Below, piece by piece: positions 23,505-37,996 of a stretch of 64,000 nucleotides of DNA. Every line of letters starts with the position of its first letter. Position 1 is the first letter of the stretch. The notes beneath the pieces were generated by a model that saw nothing but the letters and a program-made list of their open reading frames with translations, did not search any database and had not been told where the DNA came from. Made by a program: the position numbers and the translations under genes. The stretch is from Agrocybe praecox (taxonomy: Eukaryota; Basidiomycota; Agaricomycetes; Agaricales; Agrocybaceae). The DNA lies in the NCBI GenBank assembly GCA_964017145.1, contig OZ024846.1:1240001-1304000 (forward strand). Direction: 5' to 3'.

Positions 23505-25990
23505 ATGCGCGACGATCGGCGTGTTATCAACAATACTCCCTTTATAGCTGGTAACAACAATTTCTTCGGCGGTACATATACCCAGTACAATGTAACAAGC
23601 GACGGACGAAAATGTGAGCATTAAAGATTCAAGGTAAATGCTACCACGGAGATCTAACTATTCGCAGCGCCATTCGACATCCTGAAGGAGGCTACGGCGC
23701 CAAACGCTTTGCACGATTCGAATGCCGAGTTCGACCGCCCAAAATGCCATCCGAATACCCGTATCGCTGTCCTGGAGAAAATCATGAACTGGGCCCAACG
23801 TTGCGACAGGGAAACTTGGGACAACTACATCATGTGGCTGACCGGCGCTGCAGGAGCAGGAAAATCGGCCATCACAAAGTCATTTATTGAAATGTGTCTT
23901 CTCAGCAAGCAAGTCCTCGCTACTTTCATTTTCTGGAGATCCGACGGAACGAGGAACCACGCAGGCGCGTTCGTGGCAACGATTGCATACCAGATCTATC
24001 AGAAAATCCCGGCCACACAAAGCGAGATACTCTCCGCGATTGAGGCGGACCCCTTGATTTTGACCAAGGGATTGGAAGTTCAGTTTACCCACCTAGTCAT
24101 GAAGCCCCTTCAAAATGTTTGCTGTTCAGGAATTTCATCTCCTTTGGGTTCCTGGCGGGTCATCGTCATAGACGGTCTCGACGAATGTGGTGACGGGGTT
24201 TTGCAGGCTAGGATTCTGCGCATGATAGCAGACGCAATTCGAACATTCGAACTACCCATTCAATTTCTCATAGCCAGTCGCCCTGAGCATGAGATCAATC
24301 TGGCATTTAGATCCAACGAGATGGATGGGCTATTTTCACGACTTTATCTTGACGATACATTCCATCCTGACGACGACATTCGCACGTTTCTCAGAGACAG
24401 TTTTGAGAAAATCAAAATGAACCATCCATTTAAATCTCTGATCCCTGTTTCTTGGCCATCTGACGGCATTCTGGAAGAAATTGTCAGAAAGTCGTCCGGG
24501 CAATTCATTTATGCTGCAACGGTATTTCGCTATTGCCAATCCACAAGGTTTCGACCCGATCACCGTCTCGATGTGGTGAATAATCTACGACCGGCGAAAG
24601 GTGACCTACCTTTTGCTCAGCTGGATGCGCTATATACAATAATCCTCAACTCCGCCGCAGATACAGACCGTGTGCTATATATGTTTAGTATCTACTCACA
24701 TCGCGTATATGGGGGTGTCTACGACTATGGTTTCGACATATCTACATTTATGTCGTTGGAACCGGGGGAGCTCGAGATTTTGGTCTGTGATCTAGGGGCC
24801 ATTGTATCTATTGAGAAGGTCTTCTCTGGGCTGTTTAACAGGAATGTGGAGGTTGTGAAAATTCTACACACTTCACTTCATGACTTCCTTCTTGACCCCA
24901 TGAGATTCAGAGACCATTTCCTTGACATTGATGCATACAGACCAGATCATATTGCAAATATAATTCAGTATGTGATCAAAGGTAAGAGTATTCCCAGAAA
25001 TGATTGAACATCTGAAACTCAAATTTCCCAGATCATCCGAGCCTTGGTTTTTTCACTTTTGATGACTTCATGGAAAGGGAGTTTCCGCTATGCCAGAGCT
25101 CACCTTTGCTGATCAATATCGCTGAGAAGTTTCTAATTCTTGACCTTTTATTGGAAGAAATAGATTTCCACAAGGAAATTGGTGTTGATGATTATAATCC
25201 TTCTATGGACCTCCGAAAATTTGTATTTTGGTTCTGGCTTCCATTCTGTGCACGCATGGTAAGGAAAGAAGTCTTCATTTGATGTTAATAAACTTAAATT
25301 TCCACGTAGGCCCCTTTGGATGACCGCTGGGATGTAATAGCGAAAAAGCATCAAGGATATGTGGAACAGCTATTTTCGTCTCAGCTGCTGGACTATTACA
25401 AGGACGACGAGGCGATCCTGCTCTTATGCGTCACATGTCACCTGGGGAATGACATGTTTGTACCAATTGTTCCCTCCGTCGACCCACGAGATCAATATCC
25501 CATCTTCGGAATACTTGATTATGATATGCTTTATCTTATGGAATCCTTCGCGCTCGAAGACGGACATGCTCAATATTTGCAGCATTTTCGGCACTTTCTA
25601 CAGGACCCAGACCAATCAGGCAGCTACGCTATAGGTCCTTCAGCCTATGCAAAGGCAGCCTTAAATAGTGTAAAGACACTTCAAAAAATTGTTGCACTGA
25701 ATTGGGACAACGGAGATGAAAATGAACTGTTGAACGCACTTACCATTGACAATGGACAATGGACATTTAACTCCAACATCTCACATCACAGAACATTTAT
25801 GCTGCTCGGTTATATAATCTGCTTCCTTCCTAGAGCCGCATTTTATGAACCACTTTTTCAACACTGCCAACAGCAAACCTTTCTCAGCGTGGTGCTGACC
25901 ACTGCATATCCCATCCGCACCGTCCTCGTACGACAAAAGATGAAGGATTATTCGGAGCGAGTTCGAGCCAGTGCACCAGGAAGTCTGTGA
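23505..25990 (+). CDS. NACHT-domain STAND NTPase (mushroom NLR-like)
   Basis: Predicted 776 aa from four exons: 23505-23613, 23668-24981, 25032-25258, 25310-25990. The N-terminus is a short Asn/Gly-rich segment (NNTPFIAGNNNFFGGTYTQY), then the linker typical of mushroom NLRs (SPFDILKEATAPNALHDSNA, RPKCHPNTR). The NACHT core has a Walker A, WLTGAAGAGKSAI, near residues 90-102, a Walker B, VIVIDGLDECGDG, near 210-220, and the ASRPEHEI sensor region. The C-terminal 300 residues are alpha-helical in character with no ankyrin, WD40 or TPR repeats that I can recognise. Such proteins are thought to act in non-self recognition or cell-death signalling in fungi. It is flanked by direct repeats. A splice across the terminal CTGTGAGAG is possible and would lengthen the C-terminus. 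Confidence 0.82.
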
Positions 25991-26858
25991 GAGAGCAGGG
26001 CAATAGAGATGATTTTCCACATGGCCCCAGGTACGTACAATAAAATTTCTGTATATAAGAACACGCAGCTAACATGTTTAGACGTCAAGGTGCAGAAAGC
26101 AAATATGTGTACAGGCGTAAAACATAGAACATCTCAATACATATATTATCTACTTGAAAGAAAGCAAGACATATCATAAGTACACAACAAGGTCGAATTT
26201 TTATTATCATTTTATTGAATTAATTTCGAGCCAAGACGGCATGGGCCGTCGTGTGAAAGAGAAAGGAGGAAGACTGATATTTATACATATGGTTTTGATC
26301 TTCCTTCCTAACCACAACTGTAGGAAAAATTGTAGGTGCCAGGTTTGCGTAGCGGAAAGAAGGAAAGGGCGTGCGCACCCCTCAAAATGAAGGGAGGCAG
26401 CCAAGAAGTCCCTGGACCAACTGCCCAACGGCTGGGACCCAAGAATGGGTGGGAAACGACATTACACCGGGAACAAAATAGAGGAGGGGAGCCACGGAGG
26501 CTGAAAATCACCATGGCACAGGATAAAAGTAGGTAAATTGCTGTGGAAAGAGTCTGGGGTCTTCGGGGGAAAACAAAGGGAGAAGAAGCCTACCAATCGA
26601 AAGAAGGACCGTGACGGTTCAGGTGTGCGCGAAAGAAAGATGGCTGTGGAGTGGAGGACCACAGAAATAATCGCCTGGTACGAAGACCTCGCTAGCGGAG
26701 TGTGAGGCGAGAATGCTACTCCTTGCACTTAAGCTCATCCGATGTCCTGGTGCTCTTCGAAAAGCTAAGGAGACTGTTAACGAGCAAACATAGGGCGAGG
26801 CATGAAACAGCCCAAATATCCTATCCCTACTTCTGCCAACAGATGCTGAAGCGTACAA
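25991..26858. other. Interval downstream of the NACHT gene with repeat B
   Basis: Holds the second direct-repeat copy and the 5' side of a possible short coding patch. The minus-strand frames covering both repeat copies translate alike but only because the DNA is repeated; I do not call a gene. Confidence 0.45.
26322..26503 (+). repeat. 182-bp direct repeat, copy B
   Basis: Gap-free match to 21941-22122. At most differing sites this copy has A or T where copy A has G or C, with a few changes the other way. The 4.2 kb between the copies contains the NACHT gene. Confidence 0.8.
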
Positions 26859-27101
26859 ATGCAGGAAATACTGGAGGATTGTTTAGCAATTAGGGTCTCG
26901 AATGGGCTGTTGGTGACTGAGTCGCAAGAGAGAACGGGTGTCCTCAATCCAAAGGGCATGGGCAGCTTTGATGCACATGTGCAGAACCTGAAGAAAGGGT
27001 TGGAGGAGATGCGATATATCCAGAGTGCCGCGAAGATGTCTGGAGATGTGGGTCTAAGGGATGTTTTGTCGAGATATAGGCTTTGTGCCGGTGAAGCGTA
27101 G
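26859..27101 (+). CDS. Possible 3'-terminal exon of an unknown gene
   Basis: A frame of about 80 codons with a helical, charged composition (FDAHVQNLKKGLEEMRYIQS, then AKMSGDVGLRDVLSRYRL) ends at TAG 27101, tail to tail with Med22. A splice acceptor TGCAG at 26859-26864 would start the exon at EILEDCLAIRV. An in-frame TGA just upstream shows that the frame does not continue unspliced. I could not find upstream exons; the sequence becomes repeat B at 26503, so the gene may be truncated. Product not recognised. Confidence 0.35.
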   Translation: MQEILEDCLAIRVSNGLLVTESQERTGVLNPKGMGSFDAHVQNLKKGLEEMRYIQSAAKMSGDVGLRDVLSRYRLCAGEA

Positions 27102-27142
27102 TTCTTTCCTGTGTTGGTCCTCGCTTCCATACGAGCCATGAT

Positions 27143-27878
27143 TTATAGTATTCGATGTATGTCTTCTTCTAATGTTGAATGTTGATGTTAGTTCTTGATA
27201 CAAAAAGATCCACATAGCCCTTACCTTTCTTTATGTTCACCGAAGGTGGTGCCGTGGCTGAGGAACCGGCCGATGTACTGTCTGAGGTGGTAGGGTGTCG
27301 CAGTAATTCGTCTAATAGAGCCGCCACCTTTGTTTTAGCATCGTCCCTCTCCTCCTGAACGACCTTGAGTTCCGCATCGCGCCGATGCACAATCTGTGCC
27401 TCATCAGAAAGTAGCAGTAATAGTTTCAGGGAGTGAGTGATTGATAGCAACGAGTTTGCGGCGCGTATCTATGTTTTTTTTGAGTCTCGGGAATCGGGAG
27501 AGATACTACAGACTGTGCATACCATAGATTCGGCACGCGATTCCACCTGGAAAGACTCTTGAGCGATGCGAAATTTGTCCTTGTCTCCAATCTAGACAAC
27601 GTACGCACTACTCAGCTATACAAGAATAACGAAATCAAGACACAACTCACCGAAGCCAGACTAACAAGGTCAACCATCCCATCGACGAGAATTTCTACTT
27701 CCGAGTCTACTTTCTTGTTCCATTCGTCTTCATTCGTTGCGAGATAGTCTTCCGAGGTTTGATCCACGAAGTTCACGTTGCGTTGCTGCAGTCTACCTGT
27801 TGGAAGCGCAGACGGACGCGAAACATCGGATTTTGAGATAGGATCTAGGGTTTCGCTGTTGGCTTTGCCGTCTTGCAT
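27143..27878 (-). CDS. MED22: Mediator subunit 22 (Med22/Srb6, Surf5 family)
   Basis: Predicted 188 aa from four minus-strand exons: 27651-27878, 27523-27591, 27225-27468, 27143-27168. The conserved helical core runs from YLATNEDEWNKKVDSEVEIL through MVDLVSLASIGDKDKFRIAQ, FQVESRAESMIRAANSLLSI and THSLKLLLLLSDEAQI, the Med22 pattern. An acidic coiled coil follows (AELKVVQEERDDAKTKVAAL), then a Ser/Thr-rich tail. Med22 belongs to the head module of Mediator and links activators to RNA polymerase II. The last coding exon (nine residues) rests on splice signals alone and is the least certain part. Confidence 0.8.
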
Positions 27879-27915
27879 CGTCTATGCGTGCTACTACAGG
27901 GATTCAGTGCTAGAA

Positions 27916-28752
27916 TAGTCGGCAACTAAAATCAATAGTCGAGTCGCCGCTGAATCCGACTAAAAAGGTTAGTCGGCGACTATTCCCAAAAGTGGACAAC
28001 AGTCGTCCGACTAATATCAGGTGATGTCGCCTATTGGAAGTACCCGAGATTGAAATAGATGCACGAAACTTCGGCTTTGAATGCGTATTAAAATGTATTT
28101 ACTTAGTCCCGACTACATCGTCCTTCTCGCGGCTTTGCAATAATATAATTCTATGGCTGAGAGCTAGGACTCCCAGGATAGCGACGAGGAAGACGAAGGG
28201 AATGACAGAATCACCATAACGCATATACACTTGGTGGTTATGAGCCAAGCGGGGCTGGCGGAGACGAGACTTTGTACAGCGGAGTTTTAAAAATATGAGC
28301 GGAGGCTACTATACACAAAAGTCTTTTTCAATTTGGTTTAAATCGTCAAAAAGCGCGAGTATAAGTAAGTTCCCAAATTTTTATTTTATGACATACGTAG
28401 TGTAAACAGTTGATGCACGGAGAGCCTTACTCATCTGATAAGTTTTGGACTTCTGAAGACCTAGCGTACGTATCCATCGGCACACAATCGGCATAGTATT
28501 TACGCGTTTAAAATGACCGGCAATAAATGTAACTGGTTTTAACGTGCGACCGGGTAAATAAGAGCAACTCTCGTCAGGTTAAGACGAGTTCTTATTCTAA
28601 GGTCTCGTAAATTACTGCGCGTATACATTCTCTGGATATTTATGCTGAGCACACCAACGCGCTGATGCCATCATTAACCTTTTTAGGCAAGTCATCCGAT
28701 TAAAATGCTGAAACGGCTCAGCGTCTGACTAATCACGAATGTTCGCCGACTA
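27916..28752. mobile_element. Probable non-autonomous DNA transposon (MITE-like)
   Basis: The left end reads TAGTCGGC and the right end GCCGACTA, an inverted pair including a TA on each side. Similarity continues inward imperfectly for about 45 bases: AATAGTC near 27935 against ATTAGTC on the complement of the right end, then CGCTGA on both. Internal copies of the motif (near 27971 and 28003) are also seen. A TA on each side would fit Tc1/mariner-type target duplication. No transposase frame is present in the 837 bases. The next gene's ATG lies 3 bases beyond the right end. Confidence 0.45.
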
Positions 28753-28755
28753 CTT

Positions 28756-30714
28756 ATGCCAACTTCACAGAAGGCCCATCATTCAAATTTGACTGCGCTC
28801 CTGGAACTTTTGGACAATCATGTATACGGACCCTATCCTGAACATATCATTTTGCACCCTGATTTTCCTCGTCCTGGATTTAGGCCAGAGCTGCATGAAC
28901 TGGAGCTACATGTCAACGGGGAGAAAGATATAATTGGGTAAGTAGTCCACTCATGAATGCATGTATCTTTTTGTGTTCTTGAATACTGATACATTTTACT
29001 CTCAGCTTTGATGATACGGAATACATCACAAAACCTCCACCCGACTCACTTGTCGCAAGGAAGCCCGAAATAATGTTTTTTGGTATTCTAGAAATCAAAA
29101 GCATAGATTGGTTATCGGAGCAAGGCCTGCGCTACCTTGAGCGCGACATCAAAGATTGCGACCGCAAAATTCATATGAATTACCATATGAATTATCGAAC
29201 TGACTCGACACTGGATAAAATTATTGAGGAAGGGAAATCTCATGATTCCTTCCTCAGAGTCCGGATTTGCTGCCGGAAGAACATGCTTGCACACTATCTA
29301 ACTTGTGAGTTTCTTGATTACCTGTGTAGCCTGTTTATTCACTATCTGATATTATTCAAAATCAGCCAAAGTACATTACGAAAAGCTGATCATTTACTCA
29401 AAATTTGAACAAATGTATGTAAAGATATTCTATCTGTTTTTTCATGATTTAATTAGGAGGCCTTAGTAAACGCTCATACTCCGTCAAGTCTCTCCACGTA
29501 GCTTGCTATGCTGGGAGCCGGAACTTCCTGGACCGATGGCGACTAAGAGCGGCCATTGATGAAATGATCCAAAATGACCCTGATAAAACGCCTTTGGAGG
29601 AGCGGACTATCAGTTGGGCTATCAAGAAATACCATGAAATCATACTCCCCCACGACAAAGAACGTCGTATCGTTACCGACCCTAGTGACAACGTTGAGGA
29701 GCCGACGGCAGCTACAAGACAACCACGCCACTTATCAACTGCAGAAATTCGAGGATATTTCGCAGCACACGCCGAATGGCTCTTAGCTCACCAACTTGCG
29801 AAATTCGGTACGATAGAACTGTTCAATATCCGGCAATGGATCGCCTTCTGCGAGCAAGCCCACAACGACGCCATTGATGCCTCTAAACATGGTGTCCGCT
29901 GGGGCCTTCCTCACGGACAAGCAGTTGATGCTTCAGGAGAATACGACCTTGTCAAAAAGCTTACGCAATTTGGTGAAGATGAAGATTTCTGGAGGCACAA
30001 GATCAGACTTGGCAAAGCCAAGAAAAGCAAGAAACGGCCCGTCCCTGCTGAAGAAGAACCTGTAGTGCGTTTATTTTTCTATATACATCCACATCGTTCG
30101 ACTGACTCCGTCGTCCCATTCTCAAGGATGACTCCCCAGAACCATTGATCCCTTCAACTCGGAAGCGGAAAGGCATCGCCTTCGAATACGATTCTGACTT
30201 CACCGACCAATCTTCCTCCTCCGACTTCACAGAAGACACACAAGAAACTCCCAAAGCCCCTCCCGCACACGCCACAGCCCTCCTCCAAATCTGCCTCCAC
30301 GCACCTCGCATACCAAATGGCCTTTTCGTGTGGTACTGCCCTGTCCCAAAATGCCAGCACCAAATCGACCTCATGAGCCCCACACCCAACGAACTGGCGA
30401 GTCTCCCCACCGAGATCGCTCGCGGCCTCAAGAGCAAATTATGGAGGACAAGCGACCCGTCCATACAGCGAGCGCTCAATATGATGGTCTCCCGTCATTA
30501 CAAAGAACATTGTACTGCGGCGGGGGTACAGATAGAGGCGTTGCCGAACGGAAAATGTCGTGTCAAAGCTGGGACTACGAAACCTCCGACTTTGCAAAGC
30601 GGTGAAGGTGGAAGGAGTGGTAAGGCAAACGTAGAGTTCGATGCAGGTCCGTCCGATGGACGACGTAGGCGGAGTTCTCGTGTGCCCGTCCCTCGACGCA
30701 GCATAGATTGTTGA
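28756..30714 (+). CDS. Uncharacterised 571-aa protein
   Basis: Five exons: 28756-28937, 29006-29304, 29366-29414, 29467-30064, 30127-30714; all phases agree. The N-terminal half contains TALLELLDNHVYGPYPEHII and a stretch with alternating charges (YLERDIKDCDRKIHMNYHMN). The middle has RSYSVKSLHVACYAGSRNFL and ISWAIKKYHEIILPHDKERR. A basic, nuclear-type linker (KAKKSKKRPVP, STRKRKG) leads to a C-terminal Cys/His cluster (VWYCPVPKCQHQ, then SRHYKEHC), which could be a single zinc finger. The tail is Arg-rich. I recognise no family. The start codon abuts the right end of the probable transposon, so its promoter may lie inside that element. Confidence 0.65.
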
Positions 30715-31040
30715 ATAATTGATAATATACCAAGGCCATTTTTATGAAACTATTTAATTTGTAATTTGTACTGTATACCGCATCTGACAGGATCATTTTG
30801 TCCAATATGATTACTTTCTTGTTCTCCGGCTCTTTCGAAGCAATCGAAATACTGCAACACTGAGAGACGTCAAAATCTATCATGACATTCATTAAACGAA
30901 ACAGCTGAGAACATTAATTTAGATACATCTAAGTATATATACAATACAAGTTATACAACAGACAAAAAAGACAGAAGGAACAAGATAAATCAATAAATAC
31001 TCAAGATAAATAGGACCGCGTTTCCCAATGCTGAGCGCTC
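30715..31040. other. Convergent spacer
   Basis: AT-rich 3' flanks of two converging genes (orphan gene and sirtuin). No feature beyond AT-rich polyadenylation-like stretches. Confidence 0.5.
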
Positions 31041-33424
31041 TCAAACCAGGGAAGACAAATGGACATGGTCGACCCGTCCTCCGAGGCGAATGCTGCTGCT
31101 GCTGCTGGTACTGCTACTTCTCCCACTCCGGGTACGCATTCGCCCATAAGTCGGGGTCACAGGAGATGGAAGAGGACGAGGAGATGGAGAAGAACGTCGA
31201 TACATAAACCCTTGCCGACCGTGGCCACTGTGGCGTTGATGATGAGGCCCCTTCGACGTTGTAGGATTGCCGTTGTCCTTGGATTGCCGCTGACGATGGG
31301 CTTGATTAGAGGATGCGGAAGACGGAGGAGATGGAGAGGAGGAGGAGGATAGACTATCGAGAGATGCCCGCGCAGGGGCTTCTCGACTCGATGTTTTGCT
31401 TTTCATTTTTCCATTATAGCGCGGTGTAGAGGGAAGATCGACCGTCCGCGAATCCTCGTCATTCCGTTTACCAGTCTTTCTAGACATCGGACTCGGACTT
31501 CTGGTACGCACGTACGACTCGTTCATCGGTGTCGAAAAACTGGACTGGCGCGGCCTGACATAATGGGGGGCCTTCGATCTAATATAAACCTCTGGGACAT
31601 AATAAGGCCTGTTACGAGCAGGAATGCGCACTAGAAGCTTCGATGGCCTCGGAGACGTTGATTCTATGTCGATGATTTCATCTTCCTCGTCTTCGGGTGG
31701 GGATGACGCCCGTAGAGTAGGTGATGGTGGCGTGTATGGCGGTGACGGGGGGTATACGGTTTTCCTTCGCTTTCCTGACGATGTACCCACTCCGCGATCA
31801 GGAGTTTTTGGATCGACGACCACGCTATTACTGTTGTGCTTTCGCTTGGCCGAGGTCTGTACGTTTTTCCTGTGCCTGTCCTCTTTATTCTTATCCTGCT
31901 CCATCTTCCCATAAGCAGGCAACTCGTGTTCCGCCGCATAAGCTTGGGCAGCTGCATCTTCGTCCTTTTTCTGTTTCTTCTTAACGGCAATCTCCTTTGC
32001 CCTAGCCTCTTTCTCGATCTCGGCATGCAATATTTCGGCAAATTGTTGCGCATCACCCTGTATCCAAGCGTCAAAGACACCTTCCCATTCTCTCGTCGGC
32101 ACTGGGAAATCGAGGTTTAGATATATAGCTTTTGGATTAACTTCTTCCTCTGCGGTAGGAGACCGCCGAGGCGAAGGCGCAGGGGTTGCGAGACCTGATG
32201 AACTTCTAGGCGTAGAAGCGTTTTCATCTTTCGAGGGAGACGAGGATGTAGTACCGCGAGACCGAACTGCTTTCGCGAATTCCCGCACCATACGTTTTGT
32301 CCCAGGGACTCTGAGGCTAGTACCCACCACCAATAATAGATCTGCGCCGCTTCTGCCCTTTCCCTTGGATGACCCTATCAGATCTTTCTGTACAACATCA
32401 CCCACGCCTTCCCCGTCTTTATGCGTTTCGTTGTATAGCACGACGCTGGGTCGTAGTTTTCTGATCCCCCTGGGTCGTTTGCCTACAAGATTGCGCGTAG
32501 CTTCTAACGAGGTGCACTCTGGGCAAGGGGGAGGCTGTCCCGAGCTCAAGAATGAGAGATAATTTAAGAGTGGAAAAGACCGGTTGCAAATTTGACAGTG
32601 CATTGATTGCAGAGTCCCGTGCAAGGGGATGCAGCGGGGAGTCTCAACCGGGGAGGGTAAACGAGAGGTCGAAGCGACGGGGCCGTTGTCCTCGGCGACG
32701 ACGGTTTCTTCGACCGCTTTCGCTTTTCCCCTGGAGCGAGTACGGTAACGCCTATCGTCGAACTCCGGTACACCAAACGAAAGACCGCTCTTCTGCTCGA
32801 TAGCGTCGATGTTCTGCGTGTAAACACGTAAAAGCCTGCCTCTATCATCGAGCGCTCTCAGAACGTTATGAAAAGATGTAGGTTCAGCTGCCGTCGAGAG
32901 ATCTGAGAGCTGGGCAATCATTTGACAGAATAGCGACGTTTTCTGCTCAGACTAGAGTAGATAAAGGGATAAGATACGAGCATTAGCAGTTGCGAGACAA
33001 GATATGAAACATGGATTAACAATAAAAATCGCATATATGCGCTCATTTTGGGCTTGCAGAGGTATTTCTCTTTCAGACAGAGGGAGAGTGCTCACGTTGA
33101 ATACCGACACGTCAAAGAGCTCTTTCCCCGAGCTCATCGCTTCCTTTGGATTATCTCGCTTTAGAGTCTGAAATAGGCCTTCGGAGGAACGAAAATCGGG
33201 AATCCCGGCCTCGACAGAGATGCCAGCACCTAGATAACATATAAGAGATGTTGGTCAACATGGATCCAGAAGTTCAGCGAACCGCAGATGACAACGATCC
33301 GTTTAGCCTTCATTATCGCATGGATAGCCTTTGACAACTGAGAGACATGATTCGAGGGAGGGACTACAAAGGAGGGCAACGGCGGGACCTGTGAGGAGGG
33401 GTCCAGCGGTAAAAGGACGGTCAT
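31041..33424 (-). CDS. NAD-dependent sirtuin deacetylase, Hst3/Hst4-like
   Basis: Predicted 728 aa from three minus-strand exons: 33283-33424, 33096-33229, 31041-32951. NAD-binding motifs: VICGAGISVEAGIPDFRSSE and VYTQNIDAIEQKSGL. The catalytic His is in PLHGTLQSMHC, followed by zinc ligands CQIC and CPEC about 25 residues apart, then LLLVVGTSLRVPGTKRMV and YLNLDFP. The layout fits the Hst3/Hst4 group, which in yeasts removes H3K56 acetylation; that target is inferred. The C-terminal 350 residues are low-complexity, rich in Ser, Pro, Arg and Lys with nuclear-localisation-type clusters (KRKHNS, GKRRKT). The second intron (32952-33095) is 144 nt, longer than usual here. Confidence 0.88.
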
Positions 33425-33642
33425 GATGAGAAAATGACCTCGAGGACGATGCTCGTGGCTGCTGTCGAAGAAAGAGACGACAGAAATAATGACAGGCTTG
33501 TCGGATGAGACTGAACTTCATTTAGATGTTCTCACGGTCAATAAAAGTTGTATTGATGTCAAAGTCAAAGTCATTTGATGATGTTACAAGGCATTATAAA
33601 AGTTACAAATACACATATAGAAATCAGACCCAGTAACTCAAT

Positions 33643-34146
33643 TCACTTTCGAAGCTTCCACGCTCCGTCTACTCCCGCCTTGCTGAACTTCTCTGCTACG
33701 TTCCCATCTGGTGGAGGATTCCGGTCTGCCAGACTTCCTGTCCCCTCCTCTGTCCCTCCTCCCCCGCCAGTGCGGCGGGCAGCCCGCGTTGTGAATCCAT
33801 GCGCGAGTAAATCAGCGCTGGTCGATGAATATTGCGCACCCTCGACATTGGGGGCGCTGGTGGGTGCAAAGTTGACATATGGCGATGATGTAGGGTACGC
33901 CCCAGCAGGCACTTGGTAGCGGTTGTTGGATGTGTCTGGTTCTGAGACAACATAAGTGCGATAGCCGGTATTAGGCGAAGTTAGGGGCTCCGATGGGTGG
34001 TCATACTGCTTTTCGTACTGAGCAGATATGTCTTTGGTGTTTGGGGTCGTGAGCGGGGATGTCCCGAGGACGGCAAAGGGCGAGTGGAATGCGCGAGTTG
34101 CGAAGGAGTTTTTGGTGGCGCGCAGAGCTCTGGTGGCGAAAGACAT
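33643..34146 (-). CDS. Small protein with mitochondrial-type presequence
   Basis: An intronless 167-aa frame. The first 25 residues (MSFATRALRATKNSFATRAF) are rich in Arg, Ser and Ala and lack acidic residues, as mitochondrial targeting peptides do. The remainder is Pro/Ser/Thr-rich with a Gly run and a charged end (GNVAEKFSKAGVDGAWKLRK). No domain is recognised. The composition and start context make it a likely real gene of unknown function. Confidence 0.6.
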   Translation of the reverse strand: MSFATRALRATKNSFATRAFHSPFAVLGTSPLTTPNTKDISAQYEKQYDHPSEPLTSPNTGYRTYVVSEPDTSNNRYQVPAGAYPTSSPYVNFAPTSAPNVEGAQYSSTSADLLAHGFTTRAARRTGGGGGTEEGTGSLADRNPPPDGNVAEKFSKAGVDGAWKLRK

Positions 34147-34372
34147 GGTTGTCTAGGAAAGAAAACGACAGGACTACCCCGCATTATATACCTCGTCCAA
34201 TAATAAAGAGGTGAGAATCTTGGGGTGCTCCCTGTTCTATTTTAGTTCCCACCTTGCTCTTTTGGGTTTGAACTTTACGGCCGGCGGTCTACTTTTTCAA
34301 TAAACATGTTACGATTATTTAACACCATCGTACGATCTATTACTCTACCAAATCACCGTTGCTAATTTATTC

Positions 34373-37130
<2,758 letters not shown>

Positions 37131-37996
37131 GATATAATGTCGATATGATAAAGTATGTATTGTGTGTGGGGCGTGACGGTGTGTGTATCCAATGACTCCG
37201 GGTTCGATAAAGGCAAGCGATAGGAAAGATAAGGGCAAGAATAGGTGTAACCGGTATGTAAACCAGCGTAAACCGCAAACGTGCTTGAGCCTTGCCCACT
37301 GGGGCTCTTGTTCAAGTCAAAGTTTCTGATGCTATTCTTGGGATCTACTTTATTGATCAGTGATTACCGGGACCTTCTAAATAGGAGAGGAAGAGGGATC
37401 AGGTGACGGTTATATATGTTATAATATAATAATAATTCTTTTTTTCCGTCCCTTTACCTGAGGTCCTGAGATAAATAAGAATCCAAGACGAAATTATCCG
37501 AAAATATAAACAGAAAAATAAATGATAGTAATTCGTTATGCGGTCGAATGAGCATTGGGAGGACTACAAAATACACATTGTAAAGGAAGAGAAAAAAAAA
37601 ATGAAAGGTCGTAAAGTGGCTCGTCAATCTTGATGTTAAGGACCATCCTGAGGTATAACTAATGGCGGACCTATCGATTCTCGTGAATAATCGATGGGCC
37701 GAGTAGCGGTTAGCCGGATATATATATATACGAGTTGTGAGAATATAAAGGAGAGTGAGAGTGTAATGCATGATGATGATGAAGGCTGTTGTCGTTCGAT
37801 GAGTTGATGTCGAATTAAGAGAGTAGTGTAAGGTTGTCGAGCAGAGCGAGATCTATATGTTGAATCATAGCTAAGTAACCAACTTGTAAGCAAGACGTCA
37901 TTTTATAATTAGAAAACTTATCAACCCAACTTACCAAAGTCATGAAGAGCGTAACCGGCACGCAATGTGTAGTAGGATTCCGTACTCTGGAATCTA
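37131..37996. other. Spacer between the PFK-2 gene and the casein kinase gene
   Basis: Both neighbours are on the minus strand, so this is the PFK-2 promoter plus the 3' flank of the casein kinase. AT-rich with a TATATATATA run near 37719. No gene seen. Confidence 0.45.
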
